Shown here in pieces: positions 1-12,957 of a stretch of DNA of 64,000 nucleotides. Position numbers and translations under genes: made by a program. The notes beneath the pieces were generated by a model. That model searched no databases, was not told where the DNA came from, and saw only the letters and a list, made by a program, of their open reading frames with translations. Every line of letters begins with the position of its first letter. Positions within the stretch are counted from its first letter, which is position 1. Source of the stretch: Ceratotherium simum simum (Eukaryota > Chordata > Mammalia > Perissodactyla > Rhinocerotidae); the NCBI RefSeq assembly GCF_000283155.1, contig NW_004454166.1:4717994-4781993 (forward strand), given 5' to 3'.

Positions 1-1440
1 ATAAATTGAGTCTTCTTTTTTTATCTAGTCTGACAATATCTGCATTTTAGTTGGAATATTAGTCCATTTACATTTAATGAATTATTGATATGGTTGAGCT
101 TTGGCCTTCTGTTTTATTATTTTTATTTTCTGTTTAAGATGTCTGTTTTTGTTTCTCTCAACCTACTTTCTTGCTCTTTTTTGGATTAATCAAATATTTT
201 TTAATATTTTAGTTGCTCTGTTGGATTTTTAGCTATATCTGTGTATTATTTTTAAGAGGTTGCTCTAGGGTTTATGATATATGTCCTTTATACATTGGAA
301 TATTATACTACTTCTCATAAAACATCGGTTAAGTATGTCATTCCATTGTCTTCTGGCCTCCATTGTTTCTGATCCACCATTATTCCTATTGTTTCCATGT
401 GTGTAATGGTTGTTGTTGTTGTTGTTTTTCTGGTTTCTTTCAATATTTTTTTTTAGCTTAGGTTTTCAGCAGTTTGCCTATTATGTGCCTAGAGGTAGTT
501 TTATTTATATTAACCATGCTTGGGGTTCACTGCATTTCTTGGATCTAAAAGTTGATAGTTTTTACAAAATTCTAGTCATTATTTCTCAAATACTTTATCT
601 GTCCCATTCTCTCTTCTCCTTCTGGGACTACAGTTACACATATGTTAGATTTTTCTACATTGTCCTATAGGTCATTAAAGCTCTGTTGATTTTTTAAAAT
701 CTTTTGCTTTTGTTCTTCAAATTAGACAATTTCTATTGATCTATGTTGAAATTAACTGTCCCTTTCTTTGGCTAGGTAGTCTACTATTAAGTCCACGCAG
801 TGATTTTTACATTTCAGATATTGTACTTTCCAGTTCTAGAATTTCAGGTTGTTCTTTTTATAGTTTCATTTTCTCTACTGAGATTCCCTCATCTGTTTGG
901 TCATTATGACCATCTTTTCTGTTAAACTGTTATAATAGCTGCTCTAAAGTCTTTGTGTGCCAATTCTAACATCTGGGTCTTCTTGAGGTCTGTTTATATT
1001 GTTTTTTCTCTTAACACTGAGTCCTATTTTTCTGTTTCTTTGCATGTATAGTAACTTATTGTATACTCAGAATTTTGCATGATACATTGTAGGGACTCTT
1101 CATTCTGTTATCTTCCTCTAAAAAGTGTTGATTTTTTGTTTTATCAGGAAGTTGAGTGTTTCAGTTTTTCCCATAGTCTTTAGTTAAATCTCTTAGACCT
1201 GGTCCATAGTCTATACTTTTAAGGCATGGCTCTTCTGAGATTTCAGTGAAAAGCCTGAGATGTGTACCACGCCCTCTAACTAGGTGGAATTCCAAATTAT
1301 ATCTCCTCTGTGTTGGATAGTAGCTGAAATCTCTGATCAGCTTTTTCAACCTTCCATTTGTTTGTTTCTGCAGACTTCTTGAAGTCTCACCATGCATTTG
1401 CAATTCAGGGGTCAGCCAAGGATTTTAGAGAACTCTGTAT
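1..1440 (-). repeat. L1 LINE fragment
   Basis: T-rich on this strand, with the layout of an old L1 read in antisense (tctgcattttagttgg, then catttacatttaatg). Indels prevent any long reading frame. It starts before the window. Short open frames inside it are chance. Confidence 0.6.
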
Positions 1441-1678
1441 GCATATTTGAGGTCTCCCCCTCTTTGGCTCTTTTTTCTATCTGTTATTCCATCATTCTAA
1501 CCCAGTTCACCATAATCTATTATATAAACAACTGAAATAGCCTATCAGTCTTCCTGATTCAAGTCTTCCTCTTCAAGCCATTCTCCATGCTGCAGCCAGA
1601 TTTCATTCACTCGTTTACTCATTTGTCAAATAGTTGATGAGCACTTGGCCAAAAGACAATACTCTCAAGCAGTCAAGC
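1441..1678. other. Unassigned intronic stretch
   Basis: Mixed sequence with a weak L2/MIR-like tail (cattcactcgtttactcatttg) around 1600. Nothing else recognised. Confidence 0.3.
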
Positions 1679-2640
1679 TGTTGCAGCTGTTAAGTTGGCT
1701 TGCCACATGGATTCAGCTGGTGAAGAGACCACAGGATCAAATTTATTTAGATAGTTTATTACTCGCGGTACAGCAGGCAGCATGAGCTTCTTGTTTGCAT
1801 TGGTTCTCCTTGCCCCCAGGTCGTGTAAGGGTGATGTAAAGACAGGTCCAGGTAGATGCTGCAAGGCAGTGGATGTGTGTCACGCTTGAGGAAACTCGAG
1901 CTTAGAAAACCCTCAATCTAAAATCAAGACTGCAAGCCAACCAGCCCAACTTTTGCCCCCAAGCAAGACATTTGCCCTTTTTTATCCTGGTCAGCAAACA
2001 AATCTATCCTCTAACCTGGAGGAAGTTACTATCTCTAGCTTCCAAGGCCATTCATTGTGCAGACATCCTTGAAAAGATAGTCCAAGTTACTAGACATGTA
2101 AAAACACTATGGAGAATCACCTCCAAAGAAGTACAAGGACAAAGCAAACTTACCTTAGGTCAGGCTTTGAGAGTGATTTCACAGATAACAGAAAGAAGTC
2201 CATCTATTCCCCAAAGTCCTTTTATCTTTTTCCATTTTGTCTGCAAAGGAAAAAGGAAATCTCAAGAACGTGCTAATTGTAGGCTTAAATTTCCACAAAA
2301 GATTTTAAATCTTTCATCCCATAAGAAGATATAGGCTGAAAATCAGAATTACCTTAGAAGTCCTGGACTTACACTCCTTTATACTAAACTGGAAAGGTGT
2401 GGTCTGCAAAGGCATTATCTGTTTGTAATTAGCAATTTATTAATACTTTGAACAACTTTCCAAAGAAATTGAATTAGGTTTGATCAGAGGAGAAAGTGCT
2501 AGAGTTATATATACACCATGATTCTAGCTGCATGGGCCTTATACCCAAGATAAGGAGAACGGGCCTAAACTTGAAGAGGGTATTAATCTTAGAAGACAGT
2601 ATTAGTATGCTGTGTCCCTTATGAGAAAGTCTGGCCATAA
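1679..2640 (-). repeat. Possible retroviral LTR relic, minus orientation
   Basis: About 100 nt near 1745-1845 (tttattactcgcggtacagc, then gcatgagcttcttgtttgc and ccttgcccccagg) resembles the two LTRs at 12958-13347 and 16373-16783 in the same orientation, including a reversed AATAAA-type signal. Beyond that core the boundaries and family are unclear. A 120-residue open frame within it (1972-2334) resembles nothing I know. Confidence 0.35.
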
Positions 2641-2955
2641 GCGCTTCTCAGGTGGGAGCAATCATCAAGGAAAGCTTTTATGGAGCATTCCAGTTTCTAT
2701 CATTCTCCCTCCCAGGTGTGGAGAAGCAGTCATTACAGCAGCTTTCTTATTCTGACTTCCTGATGCAGCTACAGACGTGTGTTGAACTTAATTCTGTAGT
2801 CACAATGGTGGCTTTGCATTGTTCAGGGAGTCATTCATCCAAGCCTAGCTAGGGTCCTTCCAATTATTTTATAAGCACATATTTCCCTGTATTAAAATTC
2901 TTCCTGGCTAAAATACCTAAAATTGCTACTGTTTCCTATACTGAACTAGCCTAAC
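2641..2955 (+). repeat. Possible ERVL/MaLR-type LTR tail
   Basis: The 3' part (aaaatacctaaaattgctac, then tgtttcctatactgaac) resembles the end of ancient ERVL-class LTRs, which finish with a tttcctgactgaacc-like sequence. The 5' boundary is not defined. Confidence 0.25.
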
Positions 2956-4089
2956 ACACGGAAGAATTGAAATTTCAGGTGGGCGTTAATGAAATGGCCA
3001 AACTTAAGCAAGGAATGGGAATCAGGGATAGAATTCCAGGCAGAGGGAATAGAATGAGAAAAATTGAAAGGCAGAAATGGCCGTGGCATTTTTTAGAAAC
3101 ATTGAGGAAATTGATTACAAAGAGAATGAGAGATGGATTAGAGTTTCCTTCATACACATTTCTTTTTTTCCTATCTAATCCTAATTCTTTTCATTTCTCT
3201 TTTCCTATTTCACTTTCTTTCTTTCTCTCTTTCTCCCTCGTCCTTTCTTTCCCCATATCACTTGTCTATAGCTTAAACCTCCCAGTAGCATCCGTAGACA
3301 TTGTTTACATATTTTGGTGGCCTTTGGAATTAAAGACGTTGCTACATCTCCAAAGTTTTGTCCTTTCCATTGAATATTCCACTATTAGGTCCACAGAGTT
3401 GTTCTCGAACTTGACTCTATCACTGAGCAGACTCATTCATAAATTTAGTCTCCTTGGACTAACTGGATTTATTGTGGGCTACTAGAAATCCTCCTGAGAT
3501 GTGCATGACTGCGCCTGGAAGCTCTGAGCTTTACAGCCCTGTTTACTGCCACCTGGTTCTAACCAGAGCAATATCTCTTGTCCATTGGCAGAGGAGGGGT
3601 AAGGATGTGATTGGGAGTTGGAGCATGAAAGTAATGTGATGGGCTCGAAGAGGGTGAATGCAAGGCATGTTGGAGGTAATAAGATAGATATTTCACCGTA
3701 GCTATAGGCAAATTATATCTCCCAAGGTACAAAATATAAAGTCCAACATACATTTGATATTTAGCATCTATAGCATTTGATGAGCCATTGCAAAGTACAT
3801 ACCAGTTACTTTTGATAAAGTAGGTTTGAAAGGAGGCTTTATTGGAAAGAATCAGGTATAACCTGTAATTTTGTTTTCCCTCCACATTTTCTGGCATTTA
3901 TTCTCAGTTTTATGTTGCCTATTACCAAGTAGTTTGAGTTGTTGATAACTGTTGTCTCAAGTAACTTGCTCCTTGGCTTTGTGAGAGTTTTCTTTCAAGC
4001 ATACGTTCCCAGGTTTATTCTATTCAAGAAAAATGAGGTATTGAACAGCTCTATGTTTCTTATCAAAATTATAAAAGCTTAAAATGGGA
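2956..4089. other. Intron, no feature recognised
   Basis: Contains a pyrimidine-rich tract at about 3160-3260 (ttctctctttctccctcgtc). The long open frame here (2967-3485) passes through this low-complexity tract, and I see no homology or start context to support a gene. Confidence 0.4.
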
Positions 4090-4400
4090 CCTTGAAAATG
4101 ATTTTGTGCAGTATTTCCCAAAGCTTCTTCCTTAGAACAATATTCTCATGACATGGTGTGTAAAAATTAGGTCCCATGGTCAATTAAGTTTGGTCAAATA
4201 CTGCATGCTCCTTCTTGGAAATTCACAATGCATATTAGCATCTTACAGGCTCTGAGAAGTCATACGATAAAGAAACCTTTTTTTTTTATCCAGGATTTCT
4301 CATAATCATTTAATCTCAGTACTTTTTTTTTAAGCATAATCTAATAGCATCTTAAGGAACTGGTGATCTGTGAAATGCTTTGGTAAATACCAGTTTATAA
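4090..4400 (+). repeat. Possible hAT-type non-autonomous DNA transposon
   Basis: gtatttcccaaagcttcttc at the left, a body with ggctctgagaag, and a right end near gaaatgctttggtaaatacc resemble old hAT-Charlie relics of the MER20/MER33 kind. The subfamily is not determined. Confidence 0.35.
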
Positions 4401-4610
4401 CTTAATTGAATTCCTTTATTTCACAGTTAAGGAAACTGAGGCTCAGAAAGTTGTCTTACTCATCACATCTAAAAACAATGCCTTACATAACACAAAGTAG
4501 GTTTTCAATAATTATTTGTTAGATTGAATGATATGCTCATGTTTAGATAACTGATTAGAGCCAGGACCAAAACTCAGACATCCTGACTTATAGTTATATC
4601 TATAGCATTT
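4400..4610 (-). repeat. MIR SINE, minus
   Basis: ttcacagttaaggaaactga and ggctcagaaagttg are the reversed MIR core (from tctgagcctcagtttcct). The far end, agccaggaccaaaactcag, continues it after an insert. Confidence 0.55.
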
Positions 4611-6510
4611 TTAATGATAATGCAGTTAAACTTATATTCACTACTATGTAAGCTGGTGATAAATAAAAACAGATTTTATTATTGTATAAAAAGTGTTACA
4701 TGCTAGCTAAAAAAGCAAACTAAAAAGTTGAGTTTTAGACCACAACTCTCTATCTCTTTAGTCTATAACAATGTCAAATGTTGGTCTCTTGAAATTGGTT
4801 AGAGCACTCTGGGTTTTGAAAAACCAGTTCAAGTCTGTCTAAAGCCATCTGAAAGGGGAATTTTCTGAAGCTTTTTCTATTCCCATGATTCTCACAAAAT
4901 TCTTCAATTAATTCTGGTCTAGAAAGTAATGGATCTCCTTTAAAGAAGTGCTAATCCCAAGGTGATCACAAAAGACAGATTTTCCCACCTCTGATCAGGT
5001 TTCTTTTTTGTTTTGCTACTTTTTTTCTTTTTTTTTTTTTAGCATGCTTGATGTTTTATCCCCAAGACGTTTCTTTTTTCACAAAATATTGTACTATATA
5101 TAAAAAAACACTCGGAATTTTTATTTTTCAGGACTCCATTTTGGCATGATATTTTTTGATCATTGCCCTACTTAGGGATATTTCACTATCACCAAAGAAG
5201 ATATCTTAGAATTAAATTCTTGGATTGCACTTGACCTTTCTGTCTGGCAGTCAGTTTAAATTAGATAGTATTGCCCATCATCTTAAAACAGATACCATGT
5301 CTTAGGAATGGTACCATTTGTCGAGAAAGAAACTGACAATAGGAAAGGGATGTGGGGTGAAGAAAAAGCGCTGCATCTTTTGTTTTGTCCGCAAAAATCT
5401 GTGCATAGTTTTTATTGCTAGAAATAAATCTGTATCGTGATTTGTGTATGGGGGTTCACATTAGTATCAGAAGATTTTATGGGCACTCTGCTGGTTACTT
5501 GACACAGCCCAGTATAGTATGCTGTGTTTTCTCAACTGCCTTTGTAAACACCGTAGCCTTAATAGATCATTTTGAAACAAGCTACCATCCTGCTGCATCC
5601 GTTGGTAGCCTTCTTTCAGGTTTCTGACATATCCTTAATCTGATGCTCAGCCCTGTCATTTGGATCAATAGTAAACCAGATAAGATGTCTTCTACTTGCA
5701 AGGCTATGGCTATAAAAGGTATTTGAAAAATAAATTCACTTTTTATGTCCATGCCACAAACCTGGGGAGTACTAATTTGTCATTTGTCTCTCCATCTGTC
5801 TGTAAACAGTCAGTTAAATTGGTTATTGATGAGAATAAGGTGAATTATACTTGAAACAAGAGTAATATAGAAATAAACTTCATAGTAAATTTCTTTGATT
5901 CCTACAAAAATGTGACATCTCTTTTTTAAAAGAGGTGGCATATCTTAACTTTAATCTGTATTTTAGAATGAGCAATTAGTTTTATATTGATTCCAAATCA
6001 TCACTAATAATAATTATAATTGTCATACTCTACAAACCACTTTTATATATATTATTTAATCTTCATAACTTCTATAACATAACTAGCCATTTTATAATTT
6101 GTAATGCATTTGATGTTTATTCATTCAAAAAATATTTAACTAGTGCCTACTATTTATAAGGCACTGGGCTAGGCACTACAGATTCTGTGTACAAAAAAAA
6201 AAATGTCAATAATAGAAGAGAATTGTAGCATTTTAGTGTTAGAAGGAATCCCAGAAGTCATCCCCAAACTTGTCATTTTACAGGAAACTAAATTGCAGAC
6301 GGTTTGTGAATCATGGTCAACCAGCTATTTAGTGGCATTTTTTTCCTGTGATATAAACTGATAACCTTTTTAAAGTAAACCCAGAGTTTAATCTGTTTGA
6401 ATTTGTATTTCTGGCTTTCACAACAGGGGTATTGTGAATAGTAACTAAGGCATGATTATGGAGCATTTCAAAATTTAAGTGCGATCAGAGGATGAGAAGG
6501 TTCCTTGTAG
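4611..6510. other. AT-rich intron with small relics
   Basis: Poly-T at 5018-5040. An L2/MIR-like tail at 6115-6195 (tttattcattcaaaaaatat, then gcactgggctaggcac). A Ther/MIR-like piece at 6235-6350 (agaaggaatcccagaagtca). No exon found on either strand. Confidence 0.4.
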
Positions 6511-6726
6511 GGCCGGCCCCGTGGCTTAGCAGTTAAGTGCGCGCGCTCTGCTGCTGGCGGCTTGGGTTCGGATCCCCGGCGTGCACCGACGCACCGCTTC
6601 TCCGGCCGTGCTGAGGCCGCGTCCCACATACAGCAACTAGAAGGATGTGCAGCTATGACATACAACTATCTACTGGGGCTTTGGGGGGAAAAATAAATAA
6701 ATAAAATCTTTAAAAAAAAAAAAAGA
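6511..6726 (+). repeat. ERE-type tRNA-derived SINE
   Basis: Full-length copy: tRNA-like head with A-box (gtggcttagcagttaag) and B-box (gggttcggatc), a GC-rich body, the 3' part tatctactggggctttggg, and an A-rich tail with (taaa)n. It is flanked by a 16-bp target-site duplication, agaagGttccttgtag at 6495-6510 and agaagTttccttgtag at 6727-6742, with one mismatch. Open frames across it are SINE translations, not genes. Confidence 0.93.
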
Positions 6727-6889
6727 AGAAGTTTCCTTGTAGTTAAGAGACAGGAAGAGAGTATATCAAATTGTAAACCATGCTTACCTCAGGTTTATGA
6801 GATGCAGGCTGGTCGTTGTTTTCTTCTTTATATTTTTGTTTATTTTTGAAATTTCTTTAATGAATATGTTGTTACTTTTATAATAAAAA

Positions 6890-7350
6890 TTAAGGCTTTT
6901 TTTCTTTTTTCTTCTAACTTTATATTTTGGCATAATTTCAGGTTTACAGAAAAGTTGCAAGAATAGTGCAAAGAATTCTCATATACCCTTCACCCAAATT
7001 CCCCAAATGTGCACATTTAAGCACATGTGCTCTGTCCCTCTCTCTCAAGTATATGTGAGTGTGTAGATGTTGTCTTCTGAACCATCTGGAGGAAGTTGCA
7101 GACGTGATACTCCTTTGCCCCTAAATCTTTAGTGCATATATACTAAAAACAAGGACATTCTCTTATATAACCACAATTCAATTATCAAAATCAGGCAATT
7201 AACATAAATACTATTATCTAATCCATGAGCCTTGTTTAGATTTCACCAGTTGTCTCAATAATATTGTCCATATAAAAGAAAATCCAGGATCAGGCATTGC
7301 ATTCAACTGTTATGTCTTTTTAGTCTTCATTAATCTGCAGCAGTTCCTCA

Positions 7351-7384
<34 letters not shown>

Positions 7385-7800
7385 AGTATGTGCACACGTG
7401 TACTGCATGACATTGACATTTTCTAAGAGTACAGGCCAGTTATATTGTCTCTCATTTTGGATTTATCTGATGTTTCCTCATAGTTTGATGCAGGTTATGC
7501 ACTCTTGGTAAGAATACCACAGTAGTGATGTTGTTCTCAGTGCGTCATATCAGAAACCACATGATGTTGATTTGCTCCATTACTGGTGATGTTAATTCTG
7601 ATCACTTGGATGAAGTGGCATCTGCTAGGTTGCTCCACTGTAACGTTACTTTTTCTTTCCTTTGTAGTTAATAAGTATTTTGTAGAGAGCTAATTGAAAC
7701 TATGTAAATATCCTATTCCTCCTCAACCTTTCACCTGCTAGTGTTAGCATCCTTTGACCACTCCCACCTGAGTCAATTATTATTATGATGGTTGCTGAGT
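6890..7800 (-). repeat. L1 LINE fragment (old L1M-type)
   Basis: aggtttacagaaaagttgc, ccttcacccaaattcccc and tggatttatctgatgtttcc are landmarks of an old L1 in antisense. A (GT)14 tract interrupts it. Confidence 0.6.
7354..7381 (+). repeat. (GT)14 microsatellite
   Basis: Uninterrupted GT dinucleotide run of 28 nt inside an L1 relic; likely length-polymorphic. Confidence 0.95.
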
Positions 7801-9140
7801 GGTAAAAGTTATTTTTAAAATCACTGCTTATTCCAGATATAAAATTAGATGATTTTTTAATGGAAACTGTAAAAATCGCCTCTCATGTTAAACATAAAAG
7901 CTAAAAAGGAATGGAAGAGATTGCACCAAAATGCTAACAGAGCTTATATAAGGCTTAGGGTAATAGAATTATAAGTGATCTTTTTTCTTACTTTATTTTC
8001 CCAATTTTCAATACTTTTATAAATTTTTCAATACATATAAAATATATAATTCATAATATTTGAATGGCTCTCTAAAATGTATGTTTATTTCCCATTACAA
8101 AGAGCTTGAAGCAGATACTAAAATGTTGATTTAAGAATTGTGATGTGCTTGAACATAGAAGAACTGTTAGATTAGAATTAAAACCTAGCTCTGGCAAACA
8201 GGACATCTACCCTGGGATAAGTTATAAAATAGTACATCTAAAATGGCCTTTGATCTGCAAATCTTTCTTCCCCACTCCAACCACTAAACTGTGGCATTAC
8301 TCTTTACCAACTCAGTTGCCTCTCTCTTAATTTCAAAGACAAAAGGTCTAGAATGGTAGCAGAATGGTGAGGAGCAGTCCAAAGTTCAGAGGTTGATTTA
8401 TAGGTTGACGGTAGGTTGTGATACAAGTTTTAAAAGATGGCTAGATTTGAAACTAGAAGATACAGGTTTGAATTCAAGCATCACCACTGTGAGGACCTTG
8501 GCTACCATTTTGAAAATTGCTAATAGTTACCAAATCAGACTACTAGTTAGTGCTCAGCATTTAATTAAAACCATTAATGCATAGCTTGAATGAGGTTCAT
8601 TCAAGATTTCTGAGTTTAATTGTATTTATTTATACATTTATCTGTACATTTGTCTTTTCCATTGTTTTAAGAAATCTTATTCATAGTGTAGAACTGAAGG
8701 AGAGAAGGCAACAGATGGATTCAATCAGTTGTTTGAAACAGTTCCCCCAAAGACACATATCGTAGCTGAGTAGATGAATTGATTTTTTTTAAACTGCATG
8801 TTAGGATCAATAAAACTAAGGTACATTGTTGGAAAACTAAAGATGGAGACTACCACAAGACTTGGGGTACTTCACAGGGACCAGGAGATAAACAAGATTT
8901 GTTGCATTTAGCTTTTGAATTTAATATTAAAACACGATTTTTTAAATAGCTGCTTGCAGTGTAACTCAGAAGGCTGGTTGGGGTCCATGAGGATTATAAG
9001 GGACATCAAACAATGAGGACACAGGAGCAAATATGTGCTTATTTTTCTCTATCTGAAACAAACATGGTCAAATAAAAGACGTTTTGTTTACAAAGACTAC
9101 TTTTATGATGAGAGGAAACCCATAATGGTGTCTGAGAAAG
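7801..9140. other. AT-rich intron, little recognised
   Basis: A weak MIR-like match on + at about 8450-8505 (acaggtttgaattcaagc, then actgtgaggaccttgg). Otherwise nothing. Confidence 0.35.
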
Positions 9141-9320
9141 AAACCAATATTTATTGAGCACTTTCTGTGAAGTGGTCACTATTTTTTTTTTCTTTTTTAC
9201 CAGTGGGAAATCTCAGGCTTTGAGAAGTAACGTGCTCACAGATAATACAGTCAGTGAAGTACTCAAATCTGACTGCTTCCAAAATACATTCTCACTCAAT
9301 TAAGCCATGCTGCCTCCCCA
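9141..9320 (-). repeat. MIR SINE, minus
   Basis: tatttattgagcactttctg through gaaatctcaggctttgagaag to ttaagccatgctgcctcc follows the full reversed MIR layout. Confidence 0.55.
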
Positions 9321-9524
9321 CAGGGTAGCATTTCTGGATGCCCTAAAGCTTGAACTTCAATATGCTAGGAAAATGAATTTTTGTATCAAGAAAAAGGAAA
9401 TAAATTCAAAAACTATTACCCTGTGGTTAAGAAAAATAAAAATTATTAGAAATTAAGTTATTGTTAGGGCAGCTAGAATAAAAAAACCTTCAGTTTTGAA
9501 GTAGCTATAAAGAGTGGGTCTTCG

Positions 9525-9690
9525 GCTTCTTAGAATCATAGAGTCAAAGAACATTAACCTGGATGAGGCTTTAGACCTTAATCCAACCTCCTCATTTTTC
9601 ACGTGGGAGGAAACTGAGGCTAGCAGAACTGCAGGGATTTGCCTTCAGATGTAACAGTGATCTGGCTGAGACCTGTCTTGTGTCACTGCC
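9525..9690 (-). repeat. Ther/MIR-family SINE relic
   Basis: tagaatcatagagtcaaaga, ttaatccaacctcctcattt and ggaaactgaggctagcagaa match the ancient MIR3/Ther layout. Confidence 0.5.
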
Positions 9691-10075
9691 TTGCTTAAAT
9701 CCCTCAGTACTGCTTCAGAAGCCCAAAGGAGGGAGTCCAGACCCCTGCGTCTGCACTTTTCATCATCTAGGCCTTGTTTGCCCTTTTGGCTTGTGCTTCG
9801 TGTGTCCGCCTTTCTACTCTGTCCTCAGGCATATACCGTTGAAAGCTTTCACTCCGGTCACCTCTTCACTCGCCCGCATTCTCTGCACACAATGCCCTTG
9901 CGCATTCAACTTCCTTCCCACTCAAGCTGACTTAATTGTATATAGCTTTAAGATGCAACTGTTTTCTCCAAGAAGCCTCTACTGGCCCCTCAAGGCTGGG
10001 TTAGGTGCCCCTCTTCAGAGTCTTACCATTGTCTGTCCTTACGTAGAGCTGATCTCATTCACTGTATTTCAGTAG
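9670..10075 (-). repeat. L2 LINE 3' region, minus
   Basis: Pyrimidine-rich L2 layout: aaatccctcagtactgcttc, then ccagaccc and agaagcctctactggcccct. The 131- and 79-residue frames here are within the repeat. Confidence 0.5.
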
Positions 10076-10655
10076 TAAATAACATTTGCAAATGGCTTCA
10101 CTATCTCTTATGGCCAAAGTGAGGGATAGTGTGGGAATTATTGCACCATGTAATAAGTGGATACAAGAGCCCTGATAGACACGACTTAACTAATGTTGGC
10201 TTCAGAATTTCTGTATAGGTGGAGCTTATGGGGACAAATTCATTGGAAGGGGTAGGAATAAGACCCAAAGCTGTCTTTGTATAGCACTTTACATAAAATT
10301 CAGAAAATATCTTTGTCCATATCAAAGAAACAGGGAAGGGGATCAAGATGGAGACATGAAGCGGTGCTAAAATATAGGTGATCCCAAGTCAGGATCTAGC
10401 TCAACTTCTATCTCCTTCATGGGTTCTTTCCTCTGCCCACAAAAGGCTGAAAGTACATTCTCTACCCTGCCTGTCTCTCTGGGCTGTTTTTTACTTCTTA
10501 TGCACCTACCCCTCCTTGCTTGTACAATATTGTATTGTACATGAGTGTACGTCTGTATTCTGATTTTTTTAAAGCTTCCAAAACCCTTACTATAGTGTCT
10601 GATACAGAATAATTACATAGTAAATAACTATTGAATATTGAATGAATGATTGAAT
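10076..10655. other. Intron, no feature recognised
   Basis: Mixed composition with no clear repeat except a weak L2-like tail at 10600-10650 (cagaataattacatagtaaa). No exon seen. Confidence 0.35.
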
Positions 10656-11040
10656 TAGGTCAGTACTTCTCAGTCTTGATATTATTTTAAAATCACCTGC
10701 AGAACATTTAGGAAATACTAATTCTGAAATCTCAGAAATTCTGATTTCATTGATCTGGGAGGGAAGAGACATTCCCTTTTCCCTGTTTTTTGTTGTAGTT
10801 TTAAGCTTCTCAGGGTTGAGAACTCTGTTATTACGTTCTTTGTTTAAACAATGATTCTCAAAGTAAGGACTCCTGGACCCAGCAGCACCAGCATCTCCCA
10901 GCAACTTGTTTGAAATGTGAATTCTTGGACTCCACCCCAAAGCTAAGGAATGAAAAACTCTGAGGGAAGGCCTCAGCAGTCTGGGTTTTCAAGCTCTCCA
11001 GATGATCCTGATGCATGCTAGAGTTTGAGAACTACTGATC
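10656..11040 (+). repeat. Two tandem hAT-Charlie (MER5-type) elements
   Basis: The second copy, 10848-11040, is clear: gattctcaaagtaaggactc, cagcagcaccagcatctccc, then ggactccaccccaa and tgagaactactg. The first, 10656-10830, is more diverged (cagtacttctcagtcttga to ggttgagaactctg). Confidence 0.6.
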
Positions 11041-12369
11041 TAAGATGAAAGAAATGTTTTCCTATAAATAAAATACCAACTATGAGAAACAAAATTCATT
11101 TTATAATCATCCCAAAAGGTTGTGCCAATTTAAAGCACCACTCTAAATAAATGAGAGTACGTCACGAGCACAACGGAATTGTACTTGTAGAACTAAGTAT
11201 TACAGCATTTTATAACTTTTTTAGTATTTATTTTTGTATGAAATGCTCTCCACTGAAGGAACTAATTTTCATAATAATCTTAAAAAATAGGCTAATCTAG
11301 GCAGGAAAAGCACATGAAAAATCCGACATTGGGTAAGGAAGCCTCAGATCAAGGATATGTTTCCATAATTTCTTCTCTTAGAGAAAAGCCTGTCTACTTT
11401 TTTTTTTTTTTTTTTACAGTGACATTTTCTCGTTCTGTTGTGCTGTTTGACTATGTGCCACTTGATAGCTGTGTCTATTCCTATGGAAACTAAGTTAGTG
11501 GATGGAGCCAAGGCTTGGAGCAGGCATTGGGGAGAAATATTAAAAGAGTTCAGCCACAGAGCAAGTAAAGATGTTGCCTTGCCTTCAGTCAAATCCTCTC
11601 TGAGAGCCAGAATCTGTTGCAAGCCAGAGAGATGTTCTTGGCTGATGTATTGTCTAGCTGCTCTGCCAGATGGATGAACATCTTAAACTTGAAAAACAAC
11701 AAATAGAGCTCCTATTCTGTCTTTGAAGTGCCATTCTTAGCCTTTGCAAGTCAAATAGCTTTAGAAAAAAAGTTTTTGAAGATTTGCTTAAGATGGCAGG
11801 TTAGTGATGTGGTTACCATCATAGTTGTTGAGTAATTAGAAATTTTAGCTATAAAACTCAGTATTTAGGCTTGACAATCTGAAATTTAAGGAAAGAGGGA
11901 GAATGTCTGTGGAAAGCAGTGCAGATTTAATTTCATTTCCATAGGTCAGCAAATTCATGTCATTCAAAACTTAGTTTTTGTAACTGTTTGCTTTCCTATA
12001 AAGATTCATGTTAAATAAAAGACCAAGAAACCAAAGTACAATGAGATGCCTAAATCAGTTGAGACAAGAAAATGATCTAAGCAGACAAGGATAGTGGGGA
12101 AAGGCCCCTCTCCTTCCGGTCCACCTGTCATCTATATTTGATATGGTTGTGGTAGCTCACGGTCTGGGTAAAGGAACAATACTAGATTGCATCGTACTGA
12201 GCTATTTATGTGGATATTGAAATTGTGTTTATATTTCAGTTAGGATGTAGAGTTTCATTTTTCCAGTTTTATGTACTTTAATTTATGCCAGAAATTGCTG
12301 TCTTTGGACAAAACAGTTGAAGCAGCTGTTAATATAGATGATTCATAAACGTATATCTTGAATCCGGCC
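11041..12369. other. Intron, no repeat recognised
   Basis: Poly-T of 18 at 11399-11416. Overlapping open frames on both strands (11344-11677) have no recognisable homology or splice signals. The stretch could be unique sequence. Confidence 0.35.
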
Positions 12370-12957
12370 ATCTCCTCCAATCTTCAGATCCATATATATT
12401 CCTTTTTTTTTGGCTAGACATCTCTATATAGATTACCCTCAGATGCCCCAAACTTCACATGTTAAAAAAACAAAACTCACAATCTTCATCCCTAACCCTA
12501 TTTTTCCTTCCATCTTTTCAGTTGTTGACACCACTGTCCATCTAGTACTCATTCAGGAGTCCTCTTATATGTTTCACTAATGTGTCCTCTTATTTCTGTA
12601 TAGCTCTCAATATTTCTATTCTGGATTGCTATAGTAACCCCTTAACTGGTCTCACTGCCAAAGATTTGTTCCCCTCAAATCAATGCTTCACACAGCCTCC
12701 AGGGTATTTTCTAGAAACACAAATCCACTCATGTTATTTGCTTCCTCAAGTCTCTGTTGACTCCCCATTGCCTATATGATAAATTTTAGATTTTTTATCA
12801 TGCTATATTAGACTTTTCATTTTCTAGTCCCTGCCCACCTCTCTACTCATATGTTTCACTTCTTACACTTCATTTCGTATCATAATACTGTAGAATTATT
12901 TTCAGAGCCTGAGATTTTATTTTACCCTACATACCAGCTAAGAAGTTAGTCTGTTAC
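12370..12957 (-). repeat. L2 LINE, minus, interrupted by a provirus
   Basis: ttaactggtctcactgcc, agggtattttctagaaacac, ttgactccccattgcc and ctagtccctgcccacctctc are L2 landmarks. The match ends where the provirus at 12958 starts. Confidence 0.5.

Noticed and set aside
2967..3485. 172-codon open frame on +, the longest in the window
   Set aside because: It passes through a C/T-rich low-complexity tract in an intron, with Ser/Leu/Phe-rich nonsense composition and no known domain or splice context.
6468..6665. Recurrent similar small proteins (also at 22522, 28453, 38881 and 45387)
   Set aside because: All are translations of the same ERE SINE; their similarity comes from repeat copies.
7354..7381. 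Direct repeats that might suggest a CRISPR-like array
   Set aside because: A plain (GT)n microsatellite; no spaced repeats anywhere, and the DNA is mammalian.
11344..11677. Overlapping open frames on both strands
   Set aside because: Neither has recognisable homology. One minus frame runs through the poly-T/poly-A tract as a lysine run.
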